The position numbers were made by a program, and so were the translations under genes. A stretch of DNA of 64,000 bases from Streptomyces sp. Ncost-T10-10d (GTDB lineage Bacteria > Actinomycetota > Actinomycetes > Streptomycetales > Streptomycetaceae): contig NZ_FMDF01000089.1 in NCBI RefSeq assembly GCF_900091955.1, positions 23,400 through 87,399 on the forward strand, written 5' to 3'. Below the pieces are notes generated by a model. That model ran no database searches. It saw only the letters and a list, made by a program, of their open reading frames with translations, and was not told the origin of the DNA. Below, piece after piece: positions 60,111 to 64,000 of this stretch (positions are counted from its first letter, which is position 1; each line of letters begins with the position of its first letter).

Positions 60111-61394
60111 ATGGACGACAACAGCCCTATGAACCACGCAACTCGGAACACGCGACACCGCGCCGCCCGCCGCGGTCTGGCAGCCGCCACCGTTCTGGTC
60201 CTCGCGGCACTCGGCACCGCACCGGCCGTGGCTCAACAGCCCACCGGCGCACCCGAGTCGTCCCACTCGGCAGCGACGCACGGCAGAGGGGCCCTCCTGG
60301 ACATCACCCCCGTGGCCGACCTCGGTCGTGCCGACGTCGCCCGCTTCCTCGCCTCCGCGGGGATGGACACCGACACCGTCCGCCACGGTCTGCGGGCCTA
60401 CCGCCTCACCTACCGCACCATCACCCCGCAGGGCACACCCACCATCGCCACCGGCCTCCTCGCCCTTCCCAAGGGCGGCCCGCACCGCCTGGACCTGGTC
60501 TCCGACACCCACGGCACGATGGCCCACCGCGACTACGCGCCCTCCGTCGGCGAGGATTTCGGCCGCTTCGCGCCCTACCTCCACGCCTCGGCGGGCCGTG
60601 CCGTCGCCGCCCCCGACTACCTGGGCCTCGGCAAGGGGCCGGGCCGCCACCCGTACATGGACACCAAGTCCGCCGTCACGGCCTCCGTGGACATGCTGCG
60701 GGCCACCCGCACCGCCGCGCTGCGCCTGGACCGCCCGCTCACCGGCGAGGTGTACGCCAGTGGCTTCTCCCAGGGCGGCCAGGTCGCGATGGCCCTGGGC
60801 AGGGCCCTCGACAACGGCGTCGACCGGCACTTCAGGCTCCGGGCCCTCGCCCCCGTCTCCGGGCCGTACGACATCGAGCACGCCGAGACACCCGGCCTGT
60901 TCGACGGCAGCGTCAACGACACCAGCGGCATTTTCTACATGACGTATTTCCTCACCGCGCAGAACAGGCTCCACCCGCTCTACAAGGACCCCTCCGAAGT
61001 GTTCCGGGAGCCGTACGCGGGAATCGTCGACGACCTCTTCGACACCAACCACACCGAGGAGCAGATCATCCCGGCGCTGCCCGCGACGCTGAAGGAACTG
61101 CTCACCGACGACTACTACCGGCAGGTCCAGCACCCCACCGGCGCCCTGCTGGCCGCGGTGCGCGCCCAGGACGGCAACTGCGCCTGGAAGCCGCACGTTC
61201 CCGTGCGCCTCTACTCCTCGTCCGGCGACACCGATGTGCCGATCGCCAACGCCCGCAACTGCGCAGCCGATCTGGCCGCACACGGAGTCGAGGCCCCGGT
61301 GACCGACCAGGGTTCCGCCGGTCACAACGCCACGTACATGAAGTCGGGTCCGCAGATCGTGCGCTGGTTCGACACGGTCGCCGCGCGGCACTGA
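60111..61394 (+). CDS. Secreted alpha/beta hydrolase (secretory lipase-like)
   Basis: About 427 aa with a long basic N-terminus and a signal segment (GLAAATVLVLAALGTAPAVA). The mature enzyme has an alpha/beta hydrolase fold: nucleophile elbow GEVYASGFSQGGQVAMALGR (GxSxG), an oxyanion-side GTMAHRDYAPSVG, an acid in PVRLYSSSGDTDVPIANARN and the His in TDQGSAGHNATYMKS. A conserved DYLGLGKGPGRHPYMDTKSA segment places it near secretory lipases of the fungal LIP/bacterial Lip type. It probably hydrolyses esters outside the cell. The start is ATG 60111 or 60129; none has a clear ribosome binding site. Confidence 0.85.
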   Translation: MDDNSPMNHATRNTRHRAARRGLAAATVLVLAALGTAPAVAQQPTGAPESSHSAATHGRGALLDITPVADLGRADVARFLASAGMDTDTVRHGLRAYRLTYRTITPQGTPTIATGLLALPKGGPHRLDLVSDTHGTMAHRDYAPSVGEDFGRFAPYLHASAGRAVAAPDYLGLGKGPGRHPYMDTKSAVTASVDMLRATRTAALRLDRPLTGEVYASGFSQGGQVAMALGRALDNGVDRHFRLRALAPVSGPYDIEHAETPGLFDGSVNDTSGIFYMTYFLTAQNRLHPLYKDPSEVFREPYAGIVDDLFDTNHTEEQIIPALPATLKELLTDDYYRQVQHPTGALLAAVRAQDGNCAWKPHVPVRLYSSSGDTDVPIANARNCAADLAAHGVEAPVTDQGSAGHNATYMKSGPQIVRWFDTVAARH

Positions 61395-61463
61395 AGCGGG
61401 CGCCCCGGTGACGTGAACCCGGTCGGGTCACATGCCACCGGGGTGATGGGCGGGTGTGCCCGC

Positions 61464-62183
61464 TCAGTACGGCACGTGGGTGGGGAAGGTGGTGGTGGGG
61501 GCGAACAGCGCGGCGTATCCGTCTTCGTGCTGTCGGCGGTGCCGCCCGGACCGGCTCACCTCGGCGACCGGGGTCGCGAGCGTGAGCAGTCCGTCGTTGG
61601 CGAGCTCCTGTACGCGCATCAGCAGTGCCCGTACGTCCAGACCGAGTTCGGCGGCGACCGTCTGCACGTCGAGGCCGGACTCCCAGCTCCACAGCAGCAC
61701 GGAGTCCATGCTGGGCGACCAGACGACCGTGTTCTCCGTCTCGACGGGCGGCAAAAGAGGGGGCGGAGCCGGGGCCGGCGGTGGCGTGTCCAGCGGCGGA
61801 ACGATCACCTCTTCGCGCGGGTGGGGCACGGGGACCTCGGGTGCGGGTTCGGCCGGTGCTTCCCTCGTCGCCTGCTGGGTCCGGCTCAGGAGTTCCTGGG
61901 CAAGGGACCGGGCGTCACCGCGGCCCACCGTGCGTCGCGCTAATCGCACTTCGCGTTCGTTGAGGCCCATCATGTCTGCGATCGAGCCGTCGTCGCCGAC
62001 GGTGACGGCGAAAGCCGCAAGCATTCTGCTCCGCTCCGCCTGCGCCTCGTCCAGTAGCGCCTGCGCCAGACGCATGCGTTCGTCGCTGGCGCAGAATGCT
62101 TCCGCCAGTACGGCGTTCCGATCCCAGAAATCTCGAGGTTCCACGTACGTGACAACGCTTCGGCGGCTGACGGGAACGGACAC
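61464..62183 (-). CDS. Hypothetical protein with two HTH-like segments
   Basis: A 239-aa protein. An N-terminal helical part contains IADMMGLNEREVRLARRTVG, sigma-region-4-like; a central Pro/Ala-rich linker (PPLDTPPPAPAPPPLLPPVE) follows; the C-terminal part has SMDSVLLWSWESGLDVQTVA AELGLDVRALLMRVQELAND, again HTH-like. Related hypotheticals are widespread in streptomycetes. It is probably DNA binding or part of a regulator, by shape only. GTG 62183 is used. Confidence 0.72.
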   Translation of the reverse strand: MSVPVSRRSVVTYVEPRDFWDRNAVLAEAFCASDERMRLAQALLDEAQAERSRMLAAFAVTVGDDGSIADMMGLNEREVRLARRTVGRGDARSLAQELLSRTQQATREAPAEPAPEVPVPHPREEVIVPPLDTPPPAPAPPPLLPPVETENTVVWSPSMDSVLLWSWESGLDVQTVAAELGLDVRALLMRVQELANDGLLTLATPVAEVSRSGRHRRQHEDGYAALFAPTTTFPTHVPY

Positions 62184-62280
62184 CCAAGCAAAATGCGCCT
62201 AAATGGACCAACGGGTTATTAAGCTGGCCAACTTATATGAAGTAGACCGTTTCCAAGTGTTGACCCGCGCCAGGGTATGG

Positions 62281-62311
62281 CGAAGGCCCCGACCGGTGGT
62301 CGAGGCCTTCG
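62281..62311. terminator. Hairpin terminator in the ECF/HTH intergenic gap
   Basis: CGAAGGCC (62281-62288) and GGCCTTCG (62304-62311) form perfect arms with a further ACC/GGT inside. It is 84 bp downstream of the ECF S-component stop on the minus strand. The gap 62312-62394 in the minus direction also reads WSFWQANHWY and stop in another frame, of unknown meaning. Confidence 0.6.
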
Positions 62312-62394
62312 TGCGAGCTCGGCGGGTGTCGGCTCAGTACCAGTGGTTGGCCTGCCAGAACGACCAGGCTCCGCCCGAGGCCCTGTGGGCGGCC

Positions 62395-63213
62395 TCACTT
62401 GCCGGGGGCGTCGAATGTGACCTGGGCCTCGAAGGCGGCGCGGCGGGTGGCCCGGCGCAGCGCCTTCAGCAGCGTCGTGCCGATGGTGAGGGTCAGCACC
62501 AGGGTGAGCACGGCCCGGCCCAGGTCCCAGCCGAGCGATGTGGCCGTGCAGTACGCGAGGAAGCGGACCAGGTTCTCCGGCAGCGGGTCACCCGGCTGGA
62601 AGGAGATCCCCGAGCCGAGCCCGGGCACGATCGTCCAGCCGTAGAGGTTCATCACCGTGCCGTACGCGAACGACGCCACGAACCCGTACGCCGCGAGCAT
62701 CAGGAGCTCGGCCCGCCCGCGCAGCCGGTCGGGGCCCGGCAGCAGGCCCGCGCCCATCGCGAACCAGCCCATCGACAGCATCTGGAACGGCATCCACGGA
62801 CCCACGCCACCGGTGAGCAGCGCGGACGCGAACATCGTCACCGAGCCGAGCACGAAGCCGAAGCCGGGCCCTAGCACCCGGCCGCTCAGCACCATCAGGA
62901 AGAACATCGGTTCCAGCCCCGCCGTGCCCGCGCCCAGCGGGCGCAGCGCGGCGCCGACCGCGGCCAGCACCCCCAGCGTCGCCACCGCCTTCGCGTCGAG
63001 ACCGGAGTCCGCGATCATCGCGACGACCACGCCGACCAGCAGCGGCAGCAGCGCGGCGAACAGCCACGGGGCGTCCTGGGAATGCGCCAGACCGGAGTCC
63101 GCACCGGCCAGCAGCGGCCAGCCGAACGCGACCACACCGATCGCACTGATGAGGACGAGCGCGGCGATCGCACGCGGCCCGAGACGTACCGGCCGTGTCC
63201 GGCGCCCGCTCAT
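62395..63213 (-). CDS. ECF transporter S component-like membrane protein
   Basis: A 272-aa multi-pass membrane protein: RAIAALVLISAIGVVAFGWP LLAG, FAALLPLLVGVVVAMIADSG, VATLGVLAAVGAALRPLGAG, LMVLSGRVLGPGFGFVLGSV and MFASALLTGGVGPWMPFQML SMGWFAMGAG. The RVLGPGFGFVLGSVTMFASALLTGGVGPWMPFQM stretch is the usual S-component (ECF-S, CbrT/YkoE-like) signature. It would bind a vitamin or metal substrate. ATG 63213 overlaps the ATPase stop as ATGA. It is convergent with nothing immediately; downstream is a hairpin. Confidence 0.82.
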   Translation of the reverse strand: MSGRRTRPVRLGPRAIAALVLISAIGVVAFGWPLLAGADSGLAHSQDAPWLFAALLPLLVGVVVAMIADSGLDAKAVATLGVLAAVGAALRPLGAGTAGLEPMFFLMVLSGRVLGPGFGFVLGSVTMFASALLTGGVGPWMPFQMLSMGWFAMGAGLLPGPDRLRGRAELLMLAAYGFVASFAYGTVMNLYGWTIVPGLGSGISFQPGDPLPENLVRFLAYCTATSLGWDLGRAVLTLVLTLTIGTTLLKALRRATRRAAFEAQVTFDAPGK

Positions 63214-64000
63214 GACGTGGCTCCGAGCGCGCCGCGCACCTGCGTCACGGTCAGCCACTCCTGCGGGGCGAGGATCTTCGCGGTCTGCGGGGCGAACGCC
63301 GGGGAGGAGACCACCACCTGCCGGGTCTCCCCGTCCGCGACGGTCTCCCCGTCGGCGAGTATCACCACCCGGTGCGCCAGCTCGGCGGCGAGTTCCACAT
63401 CGTGCGTGGCCAGGACGATCGCATGCCCTTCGGCCGCGAGACCGCGCAGCACCCCGACCAGCCGGGCCTTCGCCGCGTAGTCCAGCCCGCGGGTCGGCTC
63501 GTCCAGGAGCAGCAGCGGGGGTCTCGCGGTGAGCACGACGGCCAGGGCGAGCGCGAGGCGCTGCCCCTCGGAGAGATCGCGGGGGTGTGTGCCGTCCGGC
63601 ACACCGGGCAGCAGCTCGGAGACCAGGGCCCGGCAACTGCCCGCTGCGGCGTCCGCGTCGGCGTCGGCCGCGGCGCACTCGGCGGCGACCGTGTCCGCGT
63701 ACAGCAGATCGCGTGGTTCCTGCGGTACGAGGCCGACCCGGCGCACCATCTCGCGCGGCTGCGTGCGGTGCGGGGTCAGGCCGCCGACGAGGACGGTGCC
63801 CGTGGTGGGCTCGACCATGCCGACGAGCGCGGCCAGCAGGGTGGACTTGCCCGCCCCGTTTCGGCCCATCAGGGCGACGGTCTCGCCGGCGGCGACGGTG
63901 AGCGTCACCCGGCGCAGCGCCTCGACGCGCCCACGCCGTACACCGAGACGCTCGACCCGGGCGGTGGCATCGGCGACGGGCTCGGAAGCGGCGGTGGTGG
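63210..64000 (-). CDS. ECF/ABC transporter ATP-binding protein, partial
   Basis: The start lies beyond the right edge. What is present is an ABC ATPase domain: Walker A GRNGAGKSTLLAALVG, Q-loop VPQEPRDLL, signature LSEGQRLALALAVV, Walker B LLLLDEPTRGLDYAAK and His switch VLATHDVELAA. Upstream residues (VERLGVRRGRVEALRRVTLT VAAGE) show that the domain continues from a preceding linker, perhaps a second ATPase half as in EcfA1-A2 fusions. It energises transport with the adjoining S component, whose start it overlaps. Confidence 0.9.
   Translation of the reverse strand, partial: TTAASEPVADATARVERLGVRRGRVEALRRVTLTVAAGETVALMGRNGAGKSTLLAALVGMVEPTTGTVLVGGLTPHRTQPREMVRRVGLVPQEPRDLLYADTVAAECAAADADADAAAGSCRALVSELLPGVPDGTHPRDLSEGQRLALALAVVLTARPPLLLLDEPTRGLDYAAKARLVGVLRGLAAEGHAIVLATHDVELAAELAHRVVILADGETVADGETRQVVVSSPAFAPQTAKILAPQEWLTVTQVRGALGATS

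Overview
The window is chromosomal DNA from an actinomycete, almost certainly a Streptomyces. The G+C content is very high, GTG starts are common, many genes overlap as ATGA or GTGA, and the families are typical of the genus (DUF3052, DUF4383, DUF4360, GT87-PAP2 fusion proteins, peptidase inhibitor I36). The order aceE, DUF3052 protein, peroxiredoxin, TerD genes matches what I remember of other streptomycetes. All functional calls rest on reading motifs and on memory of the families; no search was run.

Layout. 1-1.5 kb: end of an MFS exporter and a secreted I36-type inhibitor. 1.6-5.9 kb: pyruvate dehydrogenase E1 (aceE), diverging from a DUF3052 protein and a one-Cys peroxiredoxin. 6-15.3 kb: a Ter stress locus. 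It holds two canonical TerD proteins, a DUF475 membrane protein, a TerD-like protein, a divergent TerD with a Pro-rich tail, and then a tightly spaced operon of HpcH/CitE-type aldolase, a fused phosphoribosyltransferase-StiP/PELOTA protein and a HAD phosphatase. This is the module predicted in the literature to make a nucleoside-like metabolite. 15.3-19.3 kb: O-methyltransferase, FmdB zinc ribbon, DUF4383, a coiled-coil membrane protein and a DUF4097 lipoprotein.

19.5-26.5 kb is a scarred accessory region. tRNA-Val(TAC) carries a 2.3-kb integrated remnant with 46-bp att repeats, paired 7-bp arm sites and a beheaded tyrosine integrase. Beyond it lie an ArsC scrap, IS630 scraps in opposite orientations around a serine hydrolase, a methyltransferase, a second integrase tail, a GYD protein and a chimeric pseudogene. 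26.7-43.5 kb is ordinary chromosome: flavoprotein, YihY, AzlCD with a divergent Lrp, PAP2, a two-component pair, ribosomal protein bL37 (24 aa), MerR, a 168-bp MITE, DUF1254, DedA, DoxX, PhoD, HNH nuclease and FetB-like permease.

44.27-48.52 kb is a second, decayed prophage-like island. Near-identical 21-bp sites flank it, and it keeps the C-terminus of a large serine recombinase, a lysis cassette, an HTH-TPR regulator with a pterin dehydratase, and five tiny divergent genes, including a 46-aa five-cysteine peptide. 48.6-64 kb returns to core genes: PG-binding protein, a frameshifted MFS-winged-helix fusion, GNAT, DUF2330, GT87-PAP2, an AEC transporter, a CYP125-like P450 diverging from a FadA5-like thiolase with two KstR-like operators between them, a secreted hydrolase, and an ECF transporter at the right edge.
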